Below, in pieces: positions 30,819 through 40,724 of a stretch of 64,000 bases of DNA. The notes under the pieces were generated by a model, which was given only the letters and a program-made list of their open reading frames with translations, searched no databases and had not been told where the DNA came from. How positions within the stretch are numbered: the stretch's first letter is position 1; every line of letters starts with the position of its first letter. Where the stretch lies: the NCBI GenBank assembly GCA_030068145.1, contig JAPJBO010000007.1, positions 248,001-312,000 on the forward strand, in the 5' to 3' direction. Source of the stretch: Diplonema papillatum. Its lineage: Eukaryota; Euglenozoa; Diplonemea; Diplonemida; Diplonemidae. Both the position numbers and the translations under genes were made by a program.

Positions 30819-30963
30819 TGCATGCTTGATTTGACAGTGAAAAAGGCGACTAGCGGAAAGGAGAAAGACAGTAAGGAGAGTGGACATTGGGCGGCCGACA
30901 AAAAAAAAAAAAAAAAAAAAAAAACGCTAACCCAAACAACTTCCGCCGGCAGAGAAACCTTGC

Positions 30964-31194
30964 CTAAAGAAATCAACTGCCTTCGGGTAGGCTAGTCTGA
31001 CACGAGTTGTCGTCGGGAAAAAAAAAAAAAAAAAAAAAAAGAAGAAAGAAATGCAAACTGATTGCGTGAACGATTTGTTCACACCGGAACGGCTGGCCCC
31101 CAGACACAACTCCCCGCGCCGGTAGAAAAATGATCAATGCCCAAAAAAATCAACTGCCTGCAGGTGGGATAGCCTGACACCTGTCGTTTCCTCC
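30964..31194. repeat. duplicated LINE tail segment with second A tract
   Basis: AATCAACTGCCTTCGGGTAG... (30,964-31,016) recurs as AATCAACTGCCTGCAGGTGG... (31,141-31,194). 23 A's lie between (31,018-31,040). With the A tract at 30,900-30,924, this looks like repeated 3' UTR/tail units of the LINE, or a short element inserted beside it. Confidence 0.6.
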
Positions 31195-31273
31195 GGGGGC
31201 GGGGGGAGAAGGAAAAGTCGCCAGACATCAGAACGACGTGAATCCGCGACCGGGCAAAAAGACGAGCTGCCGG

Positions 31274-31735
31274 ATGGAGCCCCCAGAGTCGTTCTGTGCC
31301 GCTGCGTCTGGAGGGGAGCTACCGTTGGGTTCGGCGACGGTGCGTGCGATCGGGCGCGTCTTGTATTCGGATCTCGATATGTGGCCGTATGCGCTGCGGG
31401 GGGAGCACAACGAACTCATTCCTGACGTCGTGTGCGAGGTCATGAGGGAAATGGGCTACAACCACGGGGAGCCCCAGGTCCAAACGGTGATGGACGAAGT
31501 GGCCGAGTGCCAGCGGATCTCGAAGGGCGTGAAGCTTTTGGGGAGCGGCAAGGTCGGTGAGATCCTCCGGCAGACGAATCAGATCGTCGCGACCGCCCGC
31601 GATCACGGCTACAACAGAATATTCGACGGCGTGCCGTCATTGAAGTATGCCTGCGCAGCGGGAGGTCACCTTTTTTATGGTAACAAGCTTGCTTGTCTAT
31701 ATCGAAAAGTGTCGGATGGCAACGTGCTGTGCTAA
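31274..31735 (+). CDS. small hypothetical protein (about 153 residues)
   Basis: I do not recognise this protein. The start is placed at ATG 31,274 (MEPPESF), as an upstream in-frame ATG at 31,238 lies in GC-poor lead sequence. From about 31,290 to 31,640 third positions are mostly G or C as in the host genes. The product is predicted mostly helical, with LYSDLDMWPYALRGEHNELI followed by two or three amphipathic helices. After FDGVPSL (about 31,640) the codon bias is lost and the last 30 codons look non-coding, so this may be a 3'-truncated copy of a longer gene. It sits between the LINE tail and the ankyrin gene, and a hitch-hiking fragment is possible. Confidence 0.4.
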   Translation: MEPPESFCAAASGGELPLGSATVRAIGRVLYSDLDMWPYALRGEHNELIPDVVCEVMREMGYNHGEPQVQTVMDEVAECQRISKGVKLLGSGKVGEILRQTNQIVATARDHGYNRIFDGVPSLKYACAAGGHLFYGNKLACLYRKVSDGNVLC

Positions 31736-32427
31736 ATCACTTAAAACAAGGTTTACACACGCACACGCACACCAAACGCACCTGCTTGCAGGAAATACAC
31801 CGACCGGCACCGCCATGTATCGTGAATTTGTTGCATTAGTGTGATTGTCAGGCCTTCGACTACCCTGAGCAACGCACTATTGACCGGCACCCTCACCGCC
31901 ATGTATCTGAACATTTCAGTGGTTATTTCCGGCACAGACGCGCACACTCACCGGCACCCTCACCGCCGTGCATCTGCGAAAGGAGAGCCGACAGTGTTTC
32001 CCCGGGCACAGTTAGCCAGAAGAAAGAACTCGAGCCCCCGGTGCGGTGCAGAACAAGCGCAAGTACTCGAAGAAGCATTACAGGAGAACTGACAGGGCCT
32101 ACATTTTGAGCCAACAGAGGAAGGACCAAAACAACACCAAAAACGTGTGAGACCACATCCGCGTGCGGCCTTGTTTGTAGCGGGAGACAGAGTCAACGAA
32201 CGCGCTTTCACATGCCAAGAAAGCGCGCGATGTCATGGGAGTGTGCTGTATGTAGACGTCTGCCCTCCACTTCCGACGACTACCATCCGACAACTACGGC
32301 ATTCTGGTCCTGGATGGCTGGTTTGCGGGTTTGCAGTTTTGCCAGTGAGCATCGGAAGAATGCACGAGGAAACGTAACTGGCTACCACGGTGTCAGTCAC
32401 ACCAATTTCCTTTCACCCTTGGTCACA
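31736..32427. other. intergenic DNA with a short direct repeat
   Basis: ACCGGCACCCTCACCGCC occurs near 31,882 and 31,951, and a shortened form near 31,802. AC-rich DNA lies at 31,755-31,775. No gene is seen. Confidence 0.5.
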
Positions 32428-32488
32428 CCCCGTGTTAGTGTCGCCTTTTCGGAAAAGGTGCCTTTAGGTAGGCGACACTAACACGGGG
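32428..32488 (+). promoter_or_regulatory. strong stem-loop in 5' flank of the ankyrin gene
   Basis: CCCCGTGTTAGTGTCGCC (32,428-32,445) is the exact reverse complement of 32,471-32,488. An inner CCTTTTCGGAAAAGG palindrome (32,444-32,458) adds a second hairpin. The stem ends 53 bp before the ATG. It would be a very stable 5' UTR structure if transcribed. It could be regulatory or a small foldback element. Confidence 0.6.
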
Positions 32489-32541
32489 GGGGTAGGTAAA
32501 ACAAGAAGCCGCCTGCAAACGTCTGCCACCCCACACGCAGG

Positions 32542-34386
32542 ATGCTGCAGGCCGTTCTGATCGACATCGACAAGCAGCAGGAAGGGGCGACCCCTGTCGA
32601 CCTGGCGCTGCTCCGGGAGAGGCACGAGCACCCCGACTTCAGGGCGTGCTGCGACTCGCTCAGCGACGAGCTGCGAGCCGTGCGGAAGTGCCTGCAGCGG
32701 CCGGACACGCTGCGCGAGGTGGCGCGGGCGGTGCAGCTGGGGAGCGGGAGCCCCGAAGGCTTGCTGGCGAACCCGCTCGCGGCGTGCGACCACCGCGTGT
32801 CGCTGAAGCTCGACCGGCTCGCGTGGGTGCGCGAGCACGTGTCCGGGGCCCACCAGCTGCTGGACGTCGACAGCGTCCTCTGCGACGAGCGGGCGACCGA
32901 GTTCTGGCAGCACGCCTTCGGCCCCGCCCACCTCGTCGACGAGCCCACGTTTGCCGCCGCGCTCGGCGCCCGGCTGGCGGCGGACCCTGCCGGCCGCTCG
33001 GTGCCCCTTGCCGCGGCGGTGCGCGTTGCCGCGGACTTCAACTGCGACTGCTACGACGGGTGGGTCTCGCTGTGGGGGTTCCTCCGGCTTCTCGCGGTCT
33101 TCGGCCCGTTCTCGGCGCTGCCCCGCAACCTGCTGCTTGAGGCCGGCTGCGGGTACTTCGCCCCGAGGCTGACGCCCCGCTGCGCGTGTGCGCAGGTGCT
33201 CGGCCGCCCGGCCGAGAAGGAGTCGGAAAGAGCAGCGCCCGCTGAGTGCGAGGCCGCCGGAAAAGCCCAGCCCCCGGCACCCACCGGCCGGTTCACCGTC
33301 AGCTTCGGAGCTGTCCGGGGGTCGGTGGTGTGCGCGTGGGGCGGCGAGCCGAGTGCCGCGCAGCCCCACGCGCGCGCCGCCGCGCCCGCCGCCGTCGGCG
33401 GGCTCCGCCTGGCCTGCCTGCGCAACGCGTCGGGCGCCTGGGCCTCGCCGGGCATCCCGTGTCACCCATCGGAGCACCTGCGGGACCTCGTGGCCAAGAG
33501 CCGTGCGTCGTGGCGGCTGCCGGTAGGCACGCGCTACTTCGACGGAGTCCAAGGGGAGGGAACCGGCAACGCCCATCCACACACACCCACCGAGTCCAAC
33601 CCCGGGCCATCGCTGCCAGAAGCGGTGGAGGCACACACGCAGCCACCCGCGCCAGTGCAGGCGCCGGTTCACGGGTTCGACGGGGAAGAACCCGACGGGA
33701 CGTCGCTGCTGCACAGGGCGTGCCATAGGAACAACGCGAAGCTCGTCCGCGTGCTGCTGCGCCAAGGGGCGGTCCTGACGGTGGACCAGCGGACGTGGGC
33801 ACCGGCTGGGGGGTCGTTCGGCGGGGCGATCACGGCGCTGATGGCGAGCATCCAGAACCCGATCGGGGATCCGACGGAGGTCTGCCGGCTGCTGATAAGT
33901 GCGGGCGCGGACGTGGACGTGGTGGCAGGCGACGGGCAGACCGCACTGTACAAGGCAATCCTGCACAAGCGGACCGAGGTCATCGACCTACTCGAGACGT
34001 CGGGCGCGCGGTGGTTCACCGCGGAAGGCACCGAACCCCTGATCCTCGCTTTGGGTCCCTCGCAGCACAACGGCTGGTTCAAACACAACGTGGCGCTGCA
34101 AGACTACCGCCCGTCGGCGCAAGTCGTCGCATCACTCCTCCGTCGGTACATTTCGCGTGATTCGGCGGAGGCCGTGCGGCGGGCGCTCCGCGTGTGCGGA
34201 GACAAGATTCGGGCCGACAACAGGGCCCCGGACCAATCAGTCCCGGACCTGATGGCCGAGCGGAAGCAGGCCCTCGCGGACGCGCACTCGAGGCGGTACG
34301 CGGGGGAATACTTGCCCATCCGCCGGCTCCTGACCGAACACCTCAACCTCCTCGAGACGAGGCGCCAATTACTGTGCGACCAATGA
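32542..34386 (+). CDS. Cbl-TKB-like domain plus ankyrin-repeat protein
   Basis: A 614-residue protein. Residues 1-110 are helical. At about 120-130, TEFWQHAFG followed by PTFAAAL resembles the cryptic EF-hand of Cbl proteins. DFNCDCYDGWVSLWGF and LLAVFGPFSALPRN (about 164-195) follow with Cbl-like spacing. An SH2-like strand set spans about 249-335 (GRFTVSFGAVRGSVVCAW, then EHLRDLVAKSRASWRLP and YFDG). The Arg that binds phosphotyrosine in Cbl is Thr here, so ligand binding may be lost or changed. A low-complexity insert splits the SH2-like part at about 215-245. Ankyrin-type repeats lie at about 386-411, 430-457 and 464-489 (DGTSLLHRAC, CRLLISAGADVD, DGQTALYKAI). There is no RING domain, so this is not a ubiquitin ligase by itself. 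Ankyrin: confident. Cbl-like: a pattern match needing profile support. Confidence 0.8.
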   Translation: MLQAVLIDIDKQQEGATPVDLALLRERHEHPDFRACCDSLSDELRAVRKCLQRPDTLREVARAVQLGSGSPEGLLANPLAACDHRVSLKLDRLAWVREHVSGAHQLLDVDSVLCDERATEFWQHAFGPAHLVDEPTFAAALGARLAADPAGRSVPLAAAVRVAADFNCDCYDGWVSLWGFLRLLAVFGPFSALPRNLLLEAGCGYFAPRLTPRCACAQVLGRPAEKESERAAPAECEAAGKAQPPAPTGRFTVSFGAVRGSVVCAWGGEPSAAQPHARAAAPAAVGGLRLACLRNASGAWASPGIPCHPSEHLRDLVAKSRASWRLPVGTRYFDGVQGEGTGNAHPHTPTESNPGPSLPEAVEAHTQPPAPVQAPVHGFDGEEPDGTSLLHRACHRNNAKLVRVLLRQGAVLTVDQRTWAPAGGSFGGAITALMASIQNPIGDPTEVCRLLISAGADVDVVAGDGQTALYKAILHKRTEVIDLLETSGARWFTAEGTEPLILALGPSQHNGWFKHNVALQDYRPSAQVVASLLRRYISRDSAEAVRRALRVCGDKIRADNRAPDQSVPDLMAERKQALADAHSRRYAGEYLPIRRLLTEHLNLLETRRQLLCDQ

Positions 34387-35214
34387 ACCGTACGAGCCCC
34401 CAAGCAAAACCCCCGACGACCGAACGAAGTGACACACCAACAGAGTGTCATTGCTCGGTGAGCGCTAACCGTTGCGCACATGCGAGTTCGCTGGGTGGGG
34501 GGGACCACCCATGCATGGCCGACATTTAACCCTTAATGTGGCTTCACACATAAAGTCGCTAGCCTGATTTCCAACGAGCCACTTCCCCAGGTGGTCAGAA
34601 CGCGAGCGCCGCAGTTTCCACTGTGACACGCGCGATTCTGTAGAAAGCAAGAGTAACCAACTTCCAGTGCTCGCCGTTCGACGAAGATAAAAACGGTTGT
34701 TCGGGACCTTGCGCAATGAACAGCTGTCAAAAAGGTTTTGTGCCCGACAGAGAATCTTTACTGCACCAGCCTGGACAAACAACAGAAAGGACCAGCAAGA
34801 CACAAGACTGAGACGCACATCGTCGGAAACCTAGGAATAGTTGAGTTGCAGCTCTTGACAAAGACAGATGGAAAAAAGAAGGTGTTTTTATTCTTCGCTT
34901 TTTCTCACGAACGGGGGGGTCGGTCCTGTTTTCGGCTTTGTAGGTTCTCCCGACTCCCCAAATCGTGGTTAGCACAAACTCAAGAGGTCTGGTAGAGGAC
35001 TATTCCCTGCAGTATTAGCATACGTTCAAAAAGAAAGGCCCACCCAACCGACAGAGATCCCTGCAAACGCTTTTACCCGCTCCAACCGGCAACTGGCGAC
35101 GAGGAACACAACACAAATATCGCCAGAATTTCCCGGCTTCTGGAAATTCGAAACAGTCTCGAAAATCGCGCGAACACAGGGGGGAGGGAGGTGGGGAGGG
35201 GGCTGGCGGCGACG
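34387..35214. other. intergenic DNA between ankyrin and second Ubl gene
   Basis: No gene is seen. A possible acceptor AG lies in GCGAACACAG (35,169-35,178), 36 bp before the next ATG, but without a long pyrimidine tract. Confidence 0.45.
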
Positions 35215-37824
35215 ATGATCCCCTCGTCCTCTGAGGATGAGAGCTTGAACAGTGGGGACAGCGACGGGTCGAAGTTCGCGGTGAAGGTGGTCACGCTATC
35301 GATGGGGCTGACGTCGTACGAGTTCATGGTGAAGCCGACGACGACGATCCGCGAGCTGCGGAAGCTGCTCGAAGAGGCCGACGGGACCTATGCGTACGCC
35401 CGCCAGCGGGTCACGTACAACAGGCGCGAAGTATCACGGGGCAGCACCGAGATGCAGCACCTCCGGCCGCCCGCGCAAACCGGGTCGAAGTTTTTGATAG
35501 CCCTCGAGTTGGAGCGGTCGAGCCTCGCCGAGAAGTGGAAGATCAGTGTCGTGCACTTCGACACGCCGTCCGAGCAGGAGGCCGTCGTCGTGTCGCCGGA
35601 CCAAACGATGGTCGACGTCCTCGCGGTCCTGAAGCAGAAGGACTCGCACAAGTGGGACAACGGCGTTTTTTGCGTCGCAGACCAGCTCATCGACCAAGCC
35701 ACGCCCCTGCGCAGCCTGCCCGGCATGGGCCCCGGCGCCGAAGTGCAGTTTTCCGGGATCCAGTCGGACGGCGTAGTGGAAGTCGTGATCACGAAGGCGG
35801 GCGCGTTGCACAACGGACAGGTCACCCGGGAGAGGACACGGCTCGCGCTGCTGTCGTTGCCCGGGTCGCTCAGCCGGCTGGGCGGTGGCGACTTCGACAG
35901 CCTGCGGAACCTGAACGACACGAGCGTGCTGGATTCGGCGGGGCCGCCGGCGAACGCCCCTGGCGCCGCCTCCCGCGGCGATGAAAACGGAGTGACGCAC
36001 ATCGAAGCGCGGCTGACCCAGCAGCAAGGATCGGCGGCACCGCCCGGCGGCGCCGCCGCCTGCGTGCGCATCGCGTCGTCGGAGAGCGTCCGCGCCCTGA
36101 AGGCGGCCGTCGAGGAGTCGTTCGCGCGCGGCGGGCGGCGGGTGCCTCGCGCCCGGCAGAAGCTGGTGCACAACTCGCAGATCCGGGAGGACGAAGAAAA
36201 GGTGTCGTCGATCCCCGCCGGCGATGCCGGCACCGCCGCCAACCCGATCATCATCCAGGTCTTCCTGGTCCCCGAAAACGCGCGGCAGGACGCTTCACCC
36301 ACGGCGACCGAGGCGAGCGACGACCCCGGGCGACCGAGGAGCCGCCGGTGCAACGTGGCGAGGTCTTCCGTCGGCCTTGCGGCGTCGGCGATATGCTTCA
36401 CTTGGGCGGTCGGCCTCTGCATCGTCGCGGCGACCACCATGGCAACGCGGGCCGAGAACGGGTACTGCTACATCGTGCCGAGCACGGACATGGTCTGCGC
36501 GCGGCAGCCGTCGGGCGCCTGGGGATACACGCTGAACCACGCGCGGTTCCAACGCGACCCGCCGGTCGCCACGCCGTGCGACTACTGCTCGTACCTGTTG
36601 CCGGGGGCCCCCGCGGCGCCCCCTCGTGCCCACGCGGAGGCCTTTGCGGCGTGCGCGGCGCCCCCGGGGGGTGGCGTGTCCCGCGAGAAGCCGACGCATC
36701 TACCCGTCGTCAGCCGATACATACCGGGCGCGCTGTGCGACCGGATAGCAGAGCGGCCCGGCGCCGCTTTCTGGCTCGACGGCAGGCAGGCCGCGGGAAG
36801 TGACGCGTTCGTGTCGGCCGGCGGGTTGAAGCTCGCCCTACCGGCGTCGCTCTGGGCGGGGGGCGCGCCGCCAGACGCGTCGGGGGACCTGTACCTGACG
36901 GTGGTCTTCGACCCGGCGTCCAACCGCTGCGTCCTCCAGCCCGCATCCTCGGAGCAGGCGGCCGGCAGCGGCGGCGCGTATGCGGTGTGCGCGAGCGATC
37001 CGCTTCGGGTCGAGTACCTGCAGGACGGCCAAATGTGCGAGCCGACGGTGTCGCAGAGCAAAGAGTACAGCACGACCGCGGGGGCCGCCGGCTACGAGGA
37101 GTGCAAGCACTACTGCAACTCGTGGGGCGAGCAGGCGCTCGTGGTGCAAGGCCGGCAGAACGCGTGCCTGGAAGTGCAGCACTCTGCCGCCACGCAGTCC
37201 TGCCGATGCCGGCGAGTCCTCGGCGTGGACGCGGCGTGGGGGACCCGTGTCAATTCGAGCGGGGCTCTGTCGTCGAAGCTGATGTTCCCTCTCGACACGC
37301 GAGAGCGCGTCACCCTGGCCCCGGAGACCACGCGGGACTTCTGGAAGCTTCCCGGGTGGACGTTGGACGGGATCGCCGACATCACGGAGGACAAGGCGAA
37401 CCACACGGCGGCGAGCTGCGTCGAAAAATGCGTCGAATACCGGTCGTGCGAGTCGTTCACGGTGACGGCGGCGGGCGCCTGCTTCCTTTGGTCGTTCACG
37501 CCCGGCGACTGGGGCAAGCTTTCGAGGGCGAGCGGGGGCGCCGACACGTACGCCGCGGCCATCAACGAGCTGTACTGCAACTTCGACACGCAGGCCATCG
37601 TCGCCGCCTCGAAGGCGGAATGCCTGGCGAAGCTGCTCATGCGGCCTGCCACCACGGAGTGCCGCCGCAGGGGGTCGTTTTCCTGCGAGCCCGGGCACGA
37701 ACGCTCGGGATCGACGGGCTACGTCGTCTTCATCTTCGCCGGCATTTGCTTCCTCCTCTCGCTCGCCGCATTCCTGACCGCAATGCCAGCCCGGAAAGTG
37801 TCACAACCAGCAAGCGCAGGTTGA
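35215..37824 (+). CDS. membrane protein with three ubiquitin-like domains and Cys-rich ectodomain (paralog 2)
   Basis: An 869-residue paralog of the 16.6-kb gene with the same order of parts. The start is set at 35,215 (MIPSSSEDESLNSGDSDG), which aligns with the acidic Ser/Asp N-terminus of the paralog; an in-frame ATG at 35,191 adds eight residues. Ubl 1 is at about 20-105 (ARQRVTYNRREVS), Ubl 2 about 110-190 and Ubl 3 about 260-365. Membrane helix 1 is at about 383-408 (AASAICFTWAVGLCIVAATT). The Cys-rich region runs to about 835 and ends in a PAN/apple-like stretch (CVEKCVEYRSCESFTV...CFLWS). Membrane helix 2 is at about 836-858 (VVFIFAGICFLLSLAAFL), then about 11 residues. Shared fixed features (TLSMGL in Ubl 1, SKF before its last strand) support common descent. 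Role unknown; a receptor linking an ectodomain to cytosolic Ubl modules is inference. Confidence 0.85.
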   Translation: MIPSSSEDESLNSGDSDGSKFAVKVVTLSMGLTSYEFMVKPTTTIRELRKLLEEADGTYAYARQRVTYNRREVSRGSTEMQHLRPPAQTGSKFLIALELERSSLAEKWKISVVHFDTPSEQEAVVVSPDQTMVDVLAVLKQKDSHKWDNGVFCVADQLIDQATPLRSLPGMGPGAEVQFSGIQSDGVVEVVITKAGALHNGQVTRERTRLALLSLPGSLSRLGGGDFDSLRNLNDTSVLDSAGPPANAPGAASRGDENGVTHIEARLTQQQGSAAPPGGAAACVRIASSESVRALKAAVEESFARGGRRVPRARQKLVHNSQIREDEEKVSSIPAGDAGTAANPIIIQVFLVPENARQDASPTATEASDDPGRPRSRRCNVARSSVGLAASAICFTWAVGLCIVAATTMATRAENGYCYIVPSTDMVCARQPSGAWGYTLNHARFQRDPPVATPCDYCSYLLPGAPAAPPRAHAEAFAACAAPPGGGVSREKPTHLPVVSRYIPGALCDRIAERPGAAFWLDGRQAAGSDAFVSAGGLKLALPASLWAGGAPPDASGDLYLTVVFDPASNRCVLQPASSEQAAGSGGAYAVCASDPLRVEYLQDGQMCEPTVSQSKEYSTTAGAAGYEECKHYCNSWGEQALVVQGRQNACLEVQHSAATQSCRCRRVLGVDAAWGTRVNSSGALSSKLMFPLDTRERVTLAPETTRDFWKLPGWTLDGIADITEDKANHTAASCVEKCVEYRSCESFTVTAAGACFLWSFTPGDWGKLSRASGGADTYAAAINELYCNFDTQAIVAASKAECLAKLLMRPATTECRRRGSFSCEPGHERSGSTGYVVFIFAGICFLLSLAAFLTAMPARKVSQPASAG

Positions 37825-37974
37825 AAGTGACCAACCGCTTTCCTGACGGATAGCCGCGAAACTCCCCCCTGGACAAGTGCACTTGACCGCGGTGCTCGCC
37901 CTATTGCCTGATCAAGCGCAGTTTGAAAGCTTTCCCGGCTGCATTGCTAGCCCGATTGCCGGAAGAGGAAGAAA

Positions 37975-38262
37975 GAGAAAGAAGAAAAAGGCCGCACCGG
38001 GGGCCAGGAACGTGACGGTCACTCACAGCTTGCAAAGCTTGAGTCGGAGGCAGCACAATGCTCCCCGTTCGCTCTGCCCTGTGGCTGACCGTCTCTACGA
38101 GCTTGTGTTCAGCGCAAGCGCCAAGCCCCAAGGTGCGCCACGCCTTGGTGCTTTAGTATGGTAAATCGGCAGCCACTTGACCCGTAGGCCCGTAGCTCTG
38201 CAGTACCGCCGAACACGTGAAGTTTGGCTCCCGTGTAGCAGGCTTTCCCCGGTACACTCGTG
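37975..38262 (+). repeat. dispersed repeat family G, copy 2
   Basis: Begins 150 bp after the second Ubl gene, with a purine-rich lead (GAAAGAGAAAGAAG) as in copy 1. Homology to 24,722-25,012 runs to the GTAGCAGGCTTTCCCCGGTAC end. Confidence 0.8.
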
Positions 38263-38496
38263 CTCAGTATCACCTGCCAGATGCTGCCCCTCGGCCGGGA
38301 ACATGTCATAAGCAAGCCGAATGCGGCCATGGTCGTTCGGTCTTCTTGAAAGTAGGTACCTGTGTCGGAGTTGAAAACACCCGAGACACGACCAACCTTC
38401 TCCACTCGTGAAAAAAAAGCGAAGGGACGAGCCAGAACCTGGCCAGGAAAAGAATGCCCACGAGCGCCCGCGAAAGACGTTTCTTTGGGGTTCATC

Positions 38497-38713
38497 CTTT
38501 TTTTTTTGTATAAGCACCTGCGTTGTAGGAAATGCTTGAGGAGATTGCCAGTTGCGATAGGTAAATGTGCTGTAGCCCGCACGAAACAGAGGTACATCTG
38601 GGGTTAGTGGCGGGCGTAAGCGCTCAACAAAAAGGCCCACTTTGTAGTTGTATTGTTTCTCCCCCTCTAGCCTCCTTCAAAGTAAGCACAAGGCAGCCCC
38701 TCGAGTATTTTTG
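38497..38713 (-). repeat. dispersed repeat family B, copy 2
   Basis: Starts with a T run and GTATAAGCACCTGCGTTGTA and ends CCCTCGAGTATTTTT. It matches 6,385-6,597 throughout. Confidence 0.8.
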
Positions 38714-38924
38714 ATCTCCCGCGTACTGCACGGCGGAAGATCGACGTGCAGCCACTGGACTGTTTCACTCAGCAGCCGGATCAGATTCGGTCGTATCGAA
38801 TACGGCCGAAGCTGACCCGACCGGTCCGACCGGATGATTGGACTCACCTCTGTTCTGTCTGATGATACCCTTCTTGTACATGTCGCACGAAGAGCGAAAC
38901 TACTGCCACTCCGACTGGGGTCCC

Positions 38925-39205
38925 GAAGACGTCTTCCCCCACTTGAATCTCGGCGCTTCACTGCGTGTTTCTATCGTAGAGAACCGCACGAGCAACGACG
39001 TAGAACGCGTTGTTCCAGGGTCCTCGTACCTCCCAACCTCTCCCTTGGAGTACGTCACTTCACTGCGTGTTTGCGAGGCATACGAGTAGCACCACCGGCT
39101 ACCTTCGAGGTACAACGACACGGACACGTTGTTCCGGGGTCCTCGTACCTTCCCCCCAACCTCCCCTTGGAGTCCGTCGCTTCACTGCGTGTTTTTGCTG
39201 GATTG
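38925..39205. repeat. tandem repeat, about 3 units of 90-110 bp
   Basis: Units share GGTCCTCGTACCT, CAACCTCYCCTTGGAGT and CTTCACTGCGTGTTT, near 38,930, 39,015 and 39,130. No gene. 39,206-40,100 holds nothing I can name. Confidence 0.7.
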
Positions 39206-40104
39206 GATTGATTTAGTCATTCTGTTTCTACCACTAACTCTTCTCAATCGCTGGTCTCTCGCAGACAAACGCGAAGCGACTCCACATATATTTGGTTTGT
39301 TGCGCCGAGGACCACTGCCATCGGTCAGGAGTACTGGGACCACCGTGGAATAATTCGTCTTCACACGAGCACACACCCACCTAGCAAGCTTGCTTGAACG
39401 CCTTCGGCGCGCAAAGTTTACCCCCTACGTTTCTCACCTACCAAAACCGAACGGCAACAACATGGTCACTTCGTGTGTGTCTCCCCTCTTATCGACACGT
39501 TCCGAATAAGAGGTTCATTTCTTTTGCCGAAGGTCCACCGGAGGCTCCAAAAAAACTGTTTCAAAGCGAACTTTCACTGTACAAGCCTGCAACCGAACGG
39601 CTCTAATCACCCTGTCATACTATGCGGAGGAGGCCCGCAGCAATCCATGTTCGGGCTCAACTTGAATTAGCTTCGTCTAAAAAGTAACGCAGGACCTGTT
39701 CACTCCCCCCTTATTCGCATGCCTAGCCTCTCGGTCGTTTGCCGGGTCGTTTGTTGCGACACATCCGTCCTCTCTCTGCCGACCTTGCGTGCCACGAAGG
39801 CGAAAGGAACGGAGAAACGTTGATCTCTCAATAGGGACAAACTTGTCACAAGCGTGCATGGTGGAGGTATACCCTGTTTGGCTAGGCAACAGGTGAGGGG
39901 CCTGGTCTCCAGGCTGACAGAACCACGTCGGTTACGGGAAGCGCTGGTGTGAATTTTGCTGGCGACCTTCTACTCGCCCTCAGCTGCGGCGGAGATTCTC
40001 GCGGCGCTTCTTTCCTTCGAGACCGAAACCACTGCAGTGCGGCTTAGATTTGAGCTTTGTATCAAGTGCGAGTGGCGCTCTCGGGTGCTGCGGGCGACTC
40101 CTGA

Positions 40105-40320
40105 TTGTTTTACATCGCGCCAGCTTGAAAGGAAATGCTCGACGATGCTGCCTGACAAGGAACAGAAGGGATCCCATGTGCTGTAACTACCGAACCACGT
40201 GTTGAACGGGCGTGAGGTCATGCGGGTCTACCCCTACACGACAAATCACACAAACACAACAGGTCAAAGTCCTGAGTGAGAAAACAACACACGGTGGTGT
40301 ACGCGAAGAACAAAACCAAC
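40105..40320 (-). repeat. dispersed repeat family C, copy 1
   Basis: Landmarks are GCCAGCTTGAAAGGAAATGC, TGTAACTACCGAACCACGTG and GGTCATGCGGGTCTACCCC. Close copies lie at 51,400-51,610 and 61,295-61,500. The first 60 bp align with family B (GGAAATGCT...CTGCC), so B and C look like subfamilies. Minus orientation is assumed by analogy with B. Confidence 0.75.
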
Positions 40321-40724
40321 AATACCAAACGCGTTTGTCATTATTGAAAAGAGACGGTTGGCAGCGTATCGCGTTAGACCTATCAAACACGCAAACAAAC
40401 CTGCGCGTTGTGCCTGCAAGTTTCGGCTGTTGCGAACAAGAGGAGTCGAACTGGTAACTTTCCCCTTGAGGCTAAGTGTGCGAGAAATACTCGTGTTCGC
40501 CCAAACCCACCAAGTAGTGGATGCCGATTTTCCCCCCCTCCGTGTAGTGTCCGATACCACACGTCGGGCAAGTCTTTCTGTTCTGAAGCGAACGACAGCA
40601 CTACCCGTCCCCCCGCCCCCATCTCCTTCATTCATAGAATATATTCCTCAGCCGTGCGGGGCTGATGTTGATACAAACACAAACAAGTATCTTTGCAGAG
40701 AAAGAAGAAGTTTCGCCCTGGGGC

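Larger units (their letters stand above)
27182..30924 (+). mobile_element. second LINE, 5'-truncated and frameshifted
   Basis: Order: tail of an ORF1, an ORF2 with AP-like endonuclease and reverse transcriptase, an RNase H region in another frame, and a 3' UTR ending in 25 A's at 30,900-30,924. The left end falls inside ORF1 at about 27,182, typical of incomplete reverse transcription. It is only distantly related to the 7.7-16-kb element and shows no OTU domain in what remains. Confidence 0.9.

Noticed and set aside
32464-33966. 500-codon minus-strand frame across the ankyrin gene
   Set aside because: Antisense shadow of the same GC3-rich type. The + frame has ankyrin repeats and Cbl-like motifs.
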